Below, one piece after another: positions 15,902 through 23,861 of a stretch of DNA of 64,000 nt. The stretch's first letter is position 1. Each line of letters begins with the position of its first letter. The translations under genes and the position numbers were made by a program. The notes beneath the pieces were generated by a model that saw nothing but the letters and a program-made list of their open reading frames with translations, was not told where the DNA came from and searched no databases. This stretch comes from Fen-1364 sp049515135 (GTDB lineage: Bacteria > Spirochaetota > Spirochaetia > SZUA-6 > Fen-1364). The stretch is taken from NCBI GenBank assembly GCA_049515135.1, contig JBEKUJ010000009.1:62001-126000 (forward strand), given 5' to 3'.

Positions 15902-17176
15902 TTACGGCCTGACCCTCTTGCGGTCACGCGGGAAAAGCGTTGCTTCCTTGACGTTGGAAAGCCCCAGGATCTTCTGCGTGAGCCGCTCCAGACCGATGGC
16001 AAACCCGCCATGCGGCGGGCAGCCGTAGCGAAAAATCGACAGGTAATCGGAAAGGCCCGCAGGGTCCAGACCGAAGGTCTTTGCGTTCTCCACCAGCATG
16101 TCGTACGTGTTGATGCGCATGCCTCCCGAGGTCACCTCGAGGCCCCGGAACAGAAGATCGAAGGCCTTCGTCTTGTTGTTCTCAGCCGGGAACGTGTAGA
16201 AGGGCCGGGACTTGCGCGGGTACGCGTAGACAAAGCAGGCGTCCACCCCGCGTGTCTTCTGCGCCCAGTCGCAAAGTGACCTCTCTGCCTCCGGCGTTAT
16301 CTCGTAGACCTTCTTGCCCGTCTGCCGGGAGACGATCTCTTTGGCCTCGTCGTGCGACACGCGGGGGATCTTTGCGCACAGATCGGGGTCGGGCACCGAG
16401 GCATTCCAGGCATCGAGGTCATGCTGGCAGGCGTCACGGACCTCTTTGAAGACGGTCGAAAGGATCCTGGTCTCCAGGTCCATCAGGTCCTGCTCGGTAT
16501 CGATGAATGCCATTTCCACGTCCAGGGAAACGAACTCGTTGATATGCCGCGGCGTGTCATGTTTTTCCGCCCGGTAGGCGGGCCCGATCTCAAAGACGCG
16601 CTCCAGGCCGGAGGCGATCATGGCCTGCTTGTACAGCTGCGGGCTTTGGGTCAGGTAGACGCGTGTGTCGAAATATTCAACCGCAAAAAGCCCGGTGCCT
16701 CCCTCGGTTCCTGTGCCGATGAGCTTCGAAGTCTTGATCTCGGTGAACCCCTCTGTCCTCATGTGCTCTGCAAAACCCTTGAGAATTGCCGACTGCACGC
16801 GGAAAATGGAGAGGATGGCGGGGTTCCGCACGGATATCATGCGGTTGTCCAGAATGGACTCCAAAGATGTCTTGCCTGGCTCCTGATTCACGGGGAAGGG
16901 GAGGTCGACTGCGGCAGCGGAGAGGACCTCCAGCTTCTGGACTCTTACCTCGATGCCGCCCGGAGCCTTCTGGTTGGCGGATGCCGTTCCGTCCACCGTG
17001 ACAACGGACTCCAGCGTCACATCCGGCTTCGCGTCGAAGACAAGCTGGACCATGCCGCTTCTGTCGCGAAGAACGACAAAGGAGACCTTGCCCAGGTCCC
17101 TGATCCTGTGGACCCAGCCGCAGAGCGTGACCGACGAACCGACTTTCCCTGCGAGCTCAGAGACAAGCGTCCGCAT
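15902..17176 (-). CDS. aspS: Aspartyl-tRNA synthetase, archaeal type, predicted non-discriminating
   Basis: A 424-residue class IIb synthetase of the short archaeal/eukaryal type (no bacterial GAD insert). It has an OB-fold anticodon domain (1-105), motif 2 around YRAEKHDTPRHINEF and motif 3 GFAIGLERLTQ, ending LFPRDRKRVRP. Two residues that separate discriminating from non-discriminating archaeal AspRS can be read: His23 (GWVHRIRDLG, where discriminating enzymes have Trp) and Pro72 (KAPGG, where they have Lys). Both match the non-discriminating form that charges tRNA(Asp) and tRNA(Asn) with Asp. The gene overlaps the upstream gatB fusion by 20 bases, so synthesis of Asp-tRNA(Asn) and its amidation are co-expressed. 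I use the second Met, with GGAG before it. Confidence 0.93.
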   Translation of the reverse strand: MRTLVSELAGKVGSSVTLCGWVHRIRDLGKVSFVVLRDRSGMVQLVFDAKPDVTLESVVTVDGTASANQKAPGGIEVRVQKLEVLSAAAVDLPFPVNQEPGKTSLESILDNRMISVRNPAILSIFRVQSAILKGFAEHMRTEGFTEIKTSKLIGTGTEGGTGLFAVEYFDTRVYLTQSPQLYKQAMIASGLERVFEIGPAYRAEKHDTPRHINEFVSLDVEMAFIDTEQDLMDLETRILSTVFKEVRDACQHDLDAWNASVPDPDLCAKIPRVSHDEAKEIVSRQTGKKVYEITPEAERSLCDWAQKTRGVDACFVYAYPRKSRPFYTFPAENNKTKAFDLLFRGLEVTSGGMRINTYDMLVENAKTFGLDPAGLSDYLSIFRYGCPPHGGFAIGLERLTQKILGLSNVKEATLFPRDRKRVRP

Positions 17177-19571
17177 TCCCCTGCTCCATTCTGGCCAGCA
17201 TCTCATCCTCGGTTTCCGAGAAGGCAGAGCACACCACGAGCTTCGTCCACGCCGACTCGGTGGTTAACGGACCCATGGGAATGGCTCCTTCCCGCCACAG
17301 CTCGTGCGAGGTAGCATATCGGGAAAAATCCACGATTCCTTCCTGCTGCGACGTGCAGAAGAAGTGGACCCCCTTCTCACGTGCGGCAAGGAAAACCCGG
17401 CGAAGCGAGTAGGGCGAGTCACGGAGGTTGGCCGTGCCGGTGTCATAGAGCTCCAGGACGAAGTTCTTCACTCCCCGGTCCATGAGCTCCACGAGGTGGT
17501 CCCCGCGCATGCCCGGGTACACACGAATAATAAGGGTGGAATTGATCGCAGCTTCGAGCCTGCCGCGCAGCTTTTCCCGGTCCGCGCCAAGGGAGAGGTC
17601 TTCAAAAAGAGCTCCCGCAGTATGGCAGGGCTTTTCCATGTTCCAGTTGCGAAACCCGTCTGCGGTCATGCGCTCGAACTTCAGGTTCATCGGCGAGAAC
17701 ACTTTGCCGCCGAAAACGACGTAGACCCCGGGGACCCCCTCCGCCGCAGTCTGGATGGCCTTGCGAAGGGTGGGAATAGCGTCGCTGCCTTCCCTGGCGG
17801 GAGTCAAGAGGGAAGCGGCCAGGACTATCGGCACCGGCGGCCTGGGAAACAGCCAGAAGACGAGCGAGGCGGTATAGGCAAGGGTGTCCGTGCCGTGCGT
17901 CACAACGATTCCCGAGGAGCGGCCGCTGCGCAGGTGCTCATCCAGTCCGGCCGCAAGCCGCGCCCAGTCCTCCGGAGTGATCTCTTCACTGAGGATCCTT
18001 CCGACCTCTCCTTCCTCGAAAACGACCTTCCTGCCGAAATGCCCTTCTGCCTCCACAAGACGCAGGATCTCCGAGGGATCCCCCGCAACAACATCTCCCT
18101 GCTCGGATTCCCGGCCGACAATCGCCCCGCCCAGGGAGAGGATCTGGATGACGGACACGGCCAGCTTCTTCTTCACCAGTCCCTGCACGAGCGCGGGGTC
18201 CGCCCTGCCCGAGGTTTCCTTCATGATCTCGCCGATGAGGAAGGTGATCAGCCTGCTGTCTCCACCCCGGATGGAAGCCACAATAGAGGCGTTTGCCTTC
18301 ATGACGGCATCAACATGAACGCCCAGCGCGGCCGGATCCGTGATCTGCTCCCAGCCTTTTTCCTTGATGATGGCAAGCGGGTCCTTGTCTTCCTCAAAGA
18401 CCTTTTCCAGCACTGCCTTGGCGATCTTCCCGTGGATTCGTTTTGCCGCAAGGAGGCCCAGCAGCTCTGCAAGGCGCGAAGCAGAAAGCGGGCTTGCGGA
18501 AAGGCTGGCGCCCGTTCGATTCAGGTGCTTCTTGACGTCAGAGGCCAGCCACAACGCCGCGCTCTGCGGATCAGCCCCCAGGCTCACCGCCTGCTCGAAG
18601 TAGTCTGCCGTGGCCTTTTCTTCGCAGAGAAAGTCTGCCTGTTCCTCTGTCAGGGAGAATTGGTCCAGGAAGCGCAGGCGGCGCGCCTGGGGAAGCTCTA
18701 CGAGCGAAGCATCCACCCTTGCCAGGAAGGCCTTGTCGGGCACGAAAGGAGGCAGGTCGGGCTCCGGGAAATAGCGATAATCGGATGAGCTTTCCTTGGT
18801 CCGCATGCCCTCAGTCACGTCCCTGTTTTCATTCCACAGGCGGGTTTCCTGCGTCACCGAGCCGCCCCGCTCCAGGATCTCGGTCTGGCGCTCGATCTCG
18901 TACGTTATTGCCTTGCGCACGAACTTGAAGGAGTTGAGGTTCTTCACCTCGACCTTGCTCCCCAGTCCCTTGCCCTCAAGGTTCACGGAGACGTTCGCGT
19001 CACAGCGCAGCGAGCCTTCCTCCATGTTGCCGTCGCACACGCCGAGGTAGCGCACCAAGCGGCGAAGCTGCTGGAGGAAGACTTCCGCCTCCTCGCCAAC
19101 CTCCATGTCCGGCTGGGTCACTATCTCCAGGAGAGGAGTGCCGGTCCTGTTGAAGTCCAGGAGCGTGATGTCCCCCGCGTGGATCATCTTCCCTGCGTCC
19201 TCCTCCAGGTGCACCTCGCGGATCCTCACGCGCTTCTTTCTTTTTCGAAGCTCTATCTCCATCCACCCGTCCGTGCCCAACGGAGAGCGGAATTGCGAGA
19301 TCTGGTAGTTCTTGGGCAGATCGGGATAGAAGTAGTTCTTCCTCTCGAACAGCGTGGAGCGGGCCAGTGTGCAGTTCAGTGCCCTGGCCACGATGTAGCT
19401 CATGCGGATCGCTTCCACGTTCAGAGTCGGCAGAACCCCCGGGTATCCCATGCACACCGGGCAGACGTTGGTATTGGGCTGGTCCCCGAAGGCGGCGCGG
19501 CATCCGCAGAAGACCTTTGTGCGGGTCAAGAGCTGGGTGTGGACTTCAAGCCCGAGAAACGAGGCGTACAC
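17157..19571 (-). CDS. gatB: GatB (Asp/Glu-tRNA amidotransferase subunit B) fused to an asparaginase-like domain
   Basis: An 804-residue fusion. Residues 1-290 are the GatB kinase-like cradle (zinc ligands Cys22, 24, 37, 40; NRTGTPLLEIVTQPD; EGSLRCDANVSV; RYFPEPDLP) and 295-472 the helical and YqeY tail domains, together a full GatB. Residues 473-800 are a type I asparaginase/GatD-like domain: SLGGAIVG at 480-486, VTHGTDT (Thr561, Asp562), Lys631, and the C-terminal CTSQQEGIVDFSRYATSHELW segment. The family nucleophile Thr of TGGTI is Ala483 here. GatB phosphorylates the Asp on Asp-tRNA(Asn) and transfers ammonia from GatA. GTG start with GGAG upstream; 3 bases behind gatA. The fused domain may bind asparagine or tRNA, or channel ammonia; catalysis is doubtful. 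Confidence 0.93.
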   Translation of the reverse strand: MYASFLGLEVHTQLLTRTKVFCGCRAAFGDQPNTNVCPVCMGYPGVLPTLNVEAIRMSYIVARALNCTLARSTLFERKNYFYPDLPKNYQISQFRSPLGTDGWMEIELRKRKKRVRIREVHLEEDAGKMIHAGDITLLDFNRTGTPLLEIVTQPDMEVGEEAEVFLQQLRRLVRYLGVCDGNMEEGSLRCDANVSVNLEGKGLGSKVEVKNLNSFKFVRKAITYEIERQTEILERGGSVTQETRLWNENRDVTEGMRTKESSSDYRYFPEPDLPPFVPDKAFLARVDASLVELPQARRLRFLDQFSLTEEQADFLCEEKATADYFEQAVSLGADPQSAALWLASDVKKHLNRTGASLSASPLSASRLAELLGLLAAKRIHGKIAKAVLEKVFEEDKDPLAIIKEKGWEQITDPAALGVHVDAVMKANASIVASIRGGDSRLITFLIGEIMKETSGRADPALVQGLVKKKLAVSVIQILSLGGAIVGRESEQGDVVAGDPSEILRLVEAEGHFGRKVVFEEGEVGRILSEEITPEDWARLAAGLDEHLRSGRSSGIVVTHGTDTLAYTASLVFWLFPRPPVPIVLAASLLTPAREGSDAIPTLRKAIQTAAEGVPGVYVVFGGKVFSPMNLKFERMTADGFRNWNMEKPCHTAGALFEDLSLGADREKLRGRLEAAINSTLIIRVYPGMRGDHLVELMDRGVKNFVLELYDTGTANLRDSPYSLRRVFLAAREKGVHFFCTSQQEGIVDFSRYATSHELWREGAIPMGPLTTESAWTKLVVCSAFSETEDEMLARMEQGNADACL

Positions 19572-19574
19572 TTT

Positions 19575-20957
19575 TCAGCTCCAACCCCTTGGGTAGCCGG
19601 GCGCGTCAGGTGACGGAAAGGCCTTTTCCACCTGGCGGCATGCGTCCAGCAGGAGCCCCTCTGCAAAGGCGGGGGCCAGAAACTGCATGCCGATGGGCAG
19701 CCCGTTTTCCACGGCGGCGGGAAACGACATTGCGGGAAGCCCGGCAAGATTGGCCGAGCAGGTGAAGATATCCGCAAGCTTCTGGGTGAATGGATCCGAA
19801 TCCGCTCCCCCTCTCTCAAAGGGGGGCACCGGATACACGGGCATGAGGACAAGATCCACCGCGAGAAAAGCCTTCTCGAAATCCATCCGAATGGCGGTGC
19901 GAATCTTCTGTGCCCGCAGGTAGTATTCGTCCTGGAAACCTGACCGAAGCACGTACGTGCCCAAAAGGATGCGAAGCTTGACCTCGTCTCCCAGGCCCTC
20001 GCTGCGGGAACGGAACATCATCTCTTCCGGATTGTCCGACTGCGGAGCGCGATGCCCGTAGCGAACCCCGTCGAAGCGCGCCAGGTTGGCGCTGGCCTCG
20101 GCTGTTGCAATCACGTAATAGGAGGAAACAACGTGATCCAGCGTGGGAAACGACACTTCCTCGATTGCGTGCCCCAGATCCGTCAGCAGCTTGCGCGTGC
20201 GTTCGAAGGTTTTCTTCACGTCCGGGTGCATGGGCACATCAGCGCACTGCCGGGGGACGCCGATGCGGAGGCGCCCTTTTTTCTGCTGCGGCGGTTGCCA
20301 GGGGAGCGATGAGTGGTCCATGGGATCCTGGCCTCGCATGACTGTAAAAGCCTGTTCTGCAAAATCCACGGTCTTGGCCACGACGCCTATGACTTCCAGC
20401 GAGGACGCATAGGCGACCAGGCCGAACCGCGAGACTGCCCCCCAGGTGGGCTTCAGGCCATACACGCCGCAGAAGGATGCGGGCTGCCTGACCGAGCCGC
20501 CGGTGTCGCTCCCGAGGGCAAAGGGCACAATCCCGGCGGCAACGGCCGCCGCAGACCCGCCGGAAGACCCCCCGGGCACCCGTTTCCCATCCCAGGGGTT
20601 CCGTGTTTCCAGAAGGGCAGAGTTCTCTGTGGATGAGCCCATACCGAACTCGTCCAGGTTGGTCTTGCCGGCTACCACCCCGCCGGCGTTCTTCAATCTC
20701 TCGATGACGGTGGCGGAATAGGGGGAGACAAAGTCTGCAAGCATCCGCGATCCGCAGGTGAGGCGGAACGAGCGGACGGCAATGTTGTCCTTGACCCCGA
20801 AAGGGATCCCGGCCAGCGGCCCCGCTGCACTGGAGCCCTCCTGTCCTAGCTCGGGGTCAAGCTGGAGAAAGCACCCCAGCTCGCGGTTTCGCGCCTGGGC
20901 AAACGCCTTCCACGAGTCACGCAGTCCGGAAGCTGTCGCAATGCCGTGCCAGTCCAA
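19575..20957 (-). CDS. gatA: Asp/Glu-tRNA amidotransferase subunit A (glutaminase)
   Basis: A 460-residue amidase-signature protein, slightly shorter than usual. The catalytic triad is complete: Lys56 (GVKDN), Ser131 (PGGSSGGS) and nucleophile Ser155 (SDTGGSVRQPA), with the same spacing as in characterised GatA. It releases ammonia from glutamine for GatB. Because this glutaminase is intact, the asparaginase-like domain on GatB is not a needed replacement for it. The start is a TTG with GGGGAGGGG upstream; an unusual initiator but no better codon is near. Second gene of the gatC-gatA-gatB-aspS operon. Confidence 0.96.
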   Translation of the reverse strand: MDWHGIATASGLRDSWKAFAQARNRELGCFLQLDPELGQEGSSAAGPLAGIPFGVKDNIAVRSFRLTCGSRMLADFVSPYSATVIERLKNAGGVVAGKTNLDEFGMGSSTENSALLETRNPWDGKRVPGGSSGGSAAAVAAGIVPFALGSDTGGSVRQPASFCGVYGLKPTWGAVSRFGLVAYASSLEVIGVVAKTVDFAEQAFTVMRGQDPMDHSSLPWQPPQQKKGRLRIGVPRQCADVPMHPDVKKTFERTRKLLTDLGHAIEEVSFPTLDHVVSSYYVIATAEASANLARFDGVRYGHRAPQSDNPEEMMFRSRSEGLGDEVKLRILLGTYVLRSGFQDEYYLRAQKIRTAIRMDFEKAFLAVDLVLMPVYPVPPFERGGADSDPFTQKLADIFTCSANLAGLPAMSFPAAVENGLPIGMQFLAPAFAEGLLLDACRQVEKAFPSPDAPGYPRGWS

Positions 20958-20983
20958 TGCCCCTCCCCGGGGATGCAGGTGAT

Positions 20984-21262
20984 TCAGAGTACGTTCGGGA
21001 CGACGATGAAGCGCTCTTCCAGCTGGGGAGCGTTCTTCAACAGCGCGTCGGAGACCTCAGCCGTCCGCTCCGCATCATCACGCGTTCGATTCTCTCGCAG
21101 GAGCGCATGGGTGGTTGGCGCGAGGCCTTCCACGTCGATTTCTTTCATGTGGGAAAAGTGCTGGAGCATCTGCTCCACCGCCTTCCCGAGCTTTTCCATC
21201 TCCGCCGGCGTGAGGGACAGCCGCGCCATGCGCGCGGTCGCGGAAAGCTCCTGCAAATCCAT
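20984..21262 (-). CDS. gatC: Asp/Glu-tRNA amidotransferase subunit C
   Basis: A 92-residue GatC, the belt that wraps GatA and GatB. LSATARMARLSLTPAEMEKLG and the Pro-rich VEGLAPTTHAL turn are typical (quoted in parts). It opens the four-gene operon for indirect Asn-tRNA synthesis. It has no Shine-Dalgarno sequence, and a consensus promoter ends only six bases before its ATG, so the operon mRNA is probably leaderless. Confidence 0.93.
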   Translation of the reverse strand: MDLQELSATARMARLSLTPAEMEKLGKAVEQMLQHFSHMKEIDVEGLAPTTHALLRENRTRDDAERTAEVSDALLKNAPQLEERFIVVPNVL

Positions 21263-21268
21263 GTCGGT

Positions 21269-21297
21269 AGTTAATCCGGCACCCTCTCACGTGTCAA
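21269..21297 (-). promoter_or_regulatory. Promoter of gatCAB-aspS operon, leaderless type
   Basis: Minus strand TTGACA (21297-21292, consensus), 17-base spacer, TTAACT (21274-21269), then six bases to the gatC ATG at 21262. Confidence 0.65.
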
Positions 21298-21454
21298 GGA
21301 TGGAGGAAAATGGCGCCAAAACTTGACGATGCTGCCCACTTCGCCGTACATTTTTGCTCAGAGTACCCCGCTTCTTCACTACGGAAAACTCCCTGTGACG
21401 CCGCTACCGGCGGCGTTTGGCGCACGCTTTTTCCATGCTGCGCGGAAATTACGT

Positions 21455-21482
21455 TTGACGGTGGAAGAGGGCATGGTACAAT
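21455..21482 (+). promoter_or_regulatory. Promoter of glycoside hydrolase gene
   Basis: TTGACG (21455-21460), 16-base spacer, TACAAT (21477-21482). The leader of about 19 bases contains GAGGAA seven bases before the GTG start. The rest of the 245-base divergent spacer holds a 7-bp hairpin (ACGCCGC/GCGGCGT) near 21400 and nothing else that I recognise. Confidence 0.6.
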
Positions 21483-21507
21483 ACGACTTCGAGAGCGAGG
21501 AATGTGA

Positions 21508-22929
21508 GTGGTAAAAAGGGACTTCCCGAAGATACATTTCTACGACCAGGATCTGGTTGCGCTGTACGACGAAACATGGATCCTGATCAAGGACTTCTGG
21601 AAGAAAGGGACGACGCATAACGGCTTTCACGGCAGGTTCTTCAGCCACCCGCAGAGCACGCGGATAAACCAGTTCGACGCTTGCTTTGCGTCGTTCTTCC
21701 TGGTCTACTCCAACAGGATTTTTCCCGTCCTGTCGGTCCTGGATAACTTCTATGCCAAGCAGGAGGAGTCTGGAGCCATCCGCGGGGAATACCGTGAGGC
21801 GGATGGAAAGCCTGTGCACCCCAAGGACAATCCCAAGGGGATCCTGCCGCCCCTGTTTGCCTGGGCTGAGTACAACATCTACCACAAGCTCGGGGTCAAG
21901 AAGCGCATCCGCGAGGTGCTGCCCGTCCTTGAAAAGTACTACCGCTGGATGGAGGCGAGCTTCAAGCGGGAGAATGGCTTGTACGAGGTTCCCCTGTCTG
22001 CAACCGTGATGGAGAACTCCCCCCGGGACGGCATGGCGTACCCCATAGATTTCAATTCACAGATGGCGCTGGCAGCCCTGTATATGTCGGAGCTGGCGGA
22101 CATCGTCAACGACAAGGAAACCAACTACGCCTACAAGAAGGCCTATTTCTCGCTGAAAACGAAGATCAGCGCCCTGATGTGGGATGAGAAGGACGGCTTC
22201 TACTATGACCTGGACGAATCAGAGAAGCGCCTGAAGGTAAAGACAATCGCCTCATTCTGGCCGTTGCTTTCCGAGATCCCCAATGAGGCGCGCGGGGAAA
22301 GGCTCATCGACCACCTGGTGGACCCGCACGAGTTCGGCATTGAAAACCCCTTCCCGACCCTCGCGGTGTGCGACAAGAGGTTCGATCCCATGGGGATGGG
22401 TTTCCGGGGCTCCGTCTACCCCCCGTTCAACTACATGGTGATAAAAGGGCTGGAGAAGTACAAACGCCACGACCTCGCCCGGGAGTTCGCCATCCGGCAT
22501 CTCTACCACGTGCTGGACGGCCTGTACACCGGCAATGGGAAAAGGGGATCCCTCTACGAGGCATACGCCCCGCATACGGAAGGTCCGGCCCGATGGCCGG
22601 GGAAGAAAGGCTTCCCCCGCACCATGTATGTGCCGTATACGGCGCTCACCACCGTCTCGCTGATGCTGGAGAATATCATCGGGCTGAACATATCCCTTCC
22701 GCGCAAGACCGTGGACTGGACAATCCCTACCCTCGAGCTCATGGGGATCGAGGACCTGGCCTTGAAGAGGAACCTCATCTCGATACTCAGCGCCAAGAGC
22801 AACAGGGGATGGGAGGTGCACCTGGAGAGCGAGAAGCTGTATTACCTCACCATCGACCTGTTCGGCGCGCGCAGCAAGACCCTGCCCATCCCGTCAGGGA
22901 AGTGCTCCATCCTCGTGGACAAGTTGTAG
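21508..22929 (+). CDS. GH63/trehalase-like glycoside hydrolase
   Basis: A 473-residue cytosolic protein (no signal peptide) with the alpha/alpha-six barrel pattern of the GH37/GH63 clan. RDGMAYPIDFNSQMALAALYMSELA fits the sugar-binding helix (named by its RDG and YPIDFN core), GFRGSVYPPFNYMVIKGL is the characteristic WRGPxYxxxNY-like element, and LYEAYAPHTEGP supplies the likely catalytic Glu. Members hydrolyse mannosylglycerate, kojibiose or related alpha-glucosides and compatible solutes. The exact substrate cannot be read. GTG start with a good ribosome binding site; convergent to recR. Confidence 0.75.
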   Translation: MVKRDFPKIHFYDQDLVALYDETWILIKDFWKKGTTHNGFHGRFFSHPQSTRINQFDACFASFFLVYSNRIFPVLSVLDNFYAKQEESGAIRGEYREADGKPVHPKDNPKGILPPLFAWAEYNIYHKLGVKKRIREVLPVLEKYYRWMEASFKRENGLYEVPLSATVMENSPRDGMAYPIDFNSQMALAALYMSELADIVNDKETNYAYKKAYFSLKTKISALMWDEKDGFYYDLDESEKRLKVKTIASFWPLLSEIPNEARGERLIDHLVDPHEFGIENPFPTLAVCDKRFDPMGMGFRGSVYPPFNYMVIKGLEKYKRHDLAREFAIRHLYHVLDGLYTGNGKRGSLYEAYAPHTEGPARWPGKKGFPRTMYVPYTALTTVSLMLENIIGLNISLPRKTVDWTIPTLELMGIEDLALKRNLISILSAKSNRGWEVHLESEKLYYLTIDLFGARSKTLPIPSGKCSILVDKL

Positions 22930-22946
22930 GACGAACGGCAAGACCA

Positions 22947-23534
22947 TCACATTACGCTGCGGCCCTTGAAAGATCGGGCAAGGGTCTGCTTGTCCGCGAA
23001 CTCAAGGTCCCCTCCCACCGGCAGCCCGAAAGCGATGCGGGATATTTTCACTCCGGACTCCTTGAGCTCCTTCACCAGATACAGGGCCGTGGTTTCCCCC
23101 TCCACAGTCGGATTGGTGGCCAGGATCACCTCCTGGATCCCCCCCTCGCGCACGCGATCGACGAGGGCTCCTATGCGAAGATTCGACGGACCCACCCCAT
23201 CGATGGGGGAGATTGCGCCCATCAGGACGTGGTACAGACCACGATGCTCGTGGATGGACTCAAGGGTGATAACATCGCGGGGCTCTTCGACAACGCAGAT
23301 CGTCGTCCTGTCCCGGGACGGATCAGTGCAGATGGAGCAGGGATCGATGTCGGTGTACGTGCCGCAGATGCTGCAGGAGCGTATGGTCTGGCGAAGGCCT
23401 GCCAGATCCTCTGCAAGGGACCTGACCAGCGTGTCATCTGCGCGCAGAAGGTAATAGGCGATTCGGGATGCGCTCTTCCTTCCAAGCCCGGGAAGCCGCG
23501 CAAGGTTTCCGATCAGCCTCTCAAGGGCATTCAT
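22947..23534 (-). CDS. recR: Recombination mediator RecR
   Basis: A 195-residue RecR. It has the helix-hairpin-helix LARLPGLGRKSASRIAYYLL region (1-30), a four-Cys zinc finger (CSICGTYTDIDPCSIC), a Toprim domain with CVVEEPRDV and LATNPTVEGETTA, and the C-terminal SRIAFGLPVGGDLEFAD. It loads RecA at gaps together with RecF, which is encoded beyond oriC. It lies 3 bases behind ybaB in the dnaX-ybaB-recR unit. Confidence 0.97.
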   Translation of the reverse strand: MNALERLIGNLARLPGLGRKSASRIAYYLLRADDTLVRSLAEDLAGLRQTIRSCSICGTYTDIDPCSICTDPSRDRTTICVVEEPRDVITLESIHEHRGLYHVLMGAISPIDGVGPSNLRIGALVDRVREGGIQEVILATNPTVEGETTALYLVKELKESGVKISRIAFGLPVGGDLEFADKQTLARSFKGRSVM

Positions 23535-23537
23535 GAG

Positions 23538-23861
23538 CTACAGCCCGAGGAAGCCGGGAGGGAGGCCCAGCATGCCAGTCACCTGGGACACCTCCTCCCT
23601 GATTTTCTCCTTCAGGCGGTCCAGCGCGTCCGTGACGGCTGCCAGGATCAGGTCCTGGAGCATCTGAATATCCTGGGGATCAACCGCTTCCGGAGCGATG
23701 GTGACTTTTTCAACCTGCATCTGGCCGTTGACCTCAACGGTGACCATGCCTCCCCCGGCAGAGCCGGTTGCGCGCACCGTCTTCAGCTTGGCCTGTATCT
23801 CGCCCATTTTCGACTGCAGCCCTTGAAGCTGCTTGAAGAGCTCAAACGGATTGGTCGCCAT
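23538..23861 (-). CDS. YbaB/EbfC nucleoid-associated protein
   Basis: A 107-residue DNA-binding protein of the YbaB/EbfC family: MATNPFELFKQLQGLQSKMGEIQ coiled start (core FELFKQLQ), then GGGMVTVEVNGQMQVEKVTI and LILAAVTDALDRLKEK. It dimerises like tweezers on DNA. The start overlaps the end of dnaX by 20 bases; the frame opens three codons earlier, but MATN is the family start. Confidence 0.93.
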   Translation of the reverse strand: MATNPFELFKQLQGLQSKMGEIQAKLKTVRATGSAGGGMVTVEVNGQMQVEKVTIAPEAVDPQDIQMLQDLILAAVTDALDRLKEKIREEVSQVTGMLGLPPGFLGL

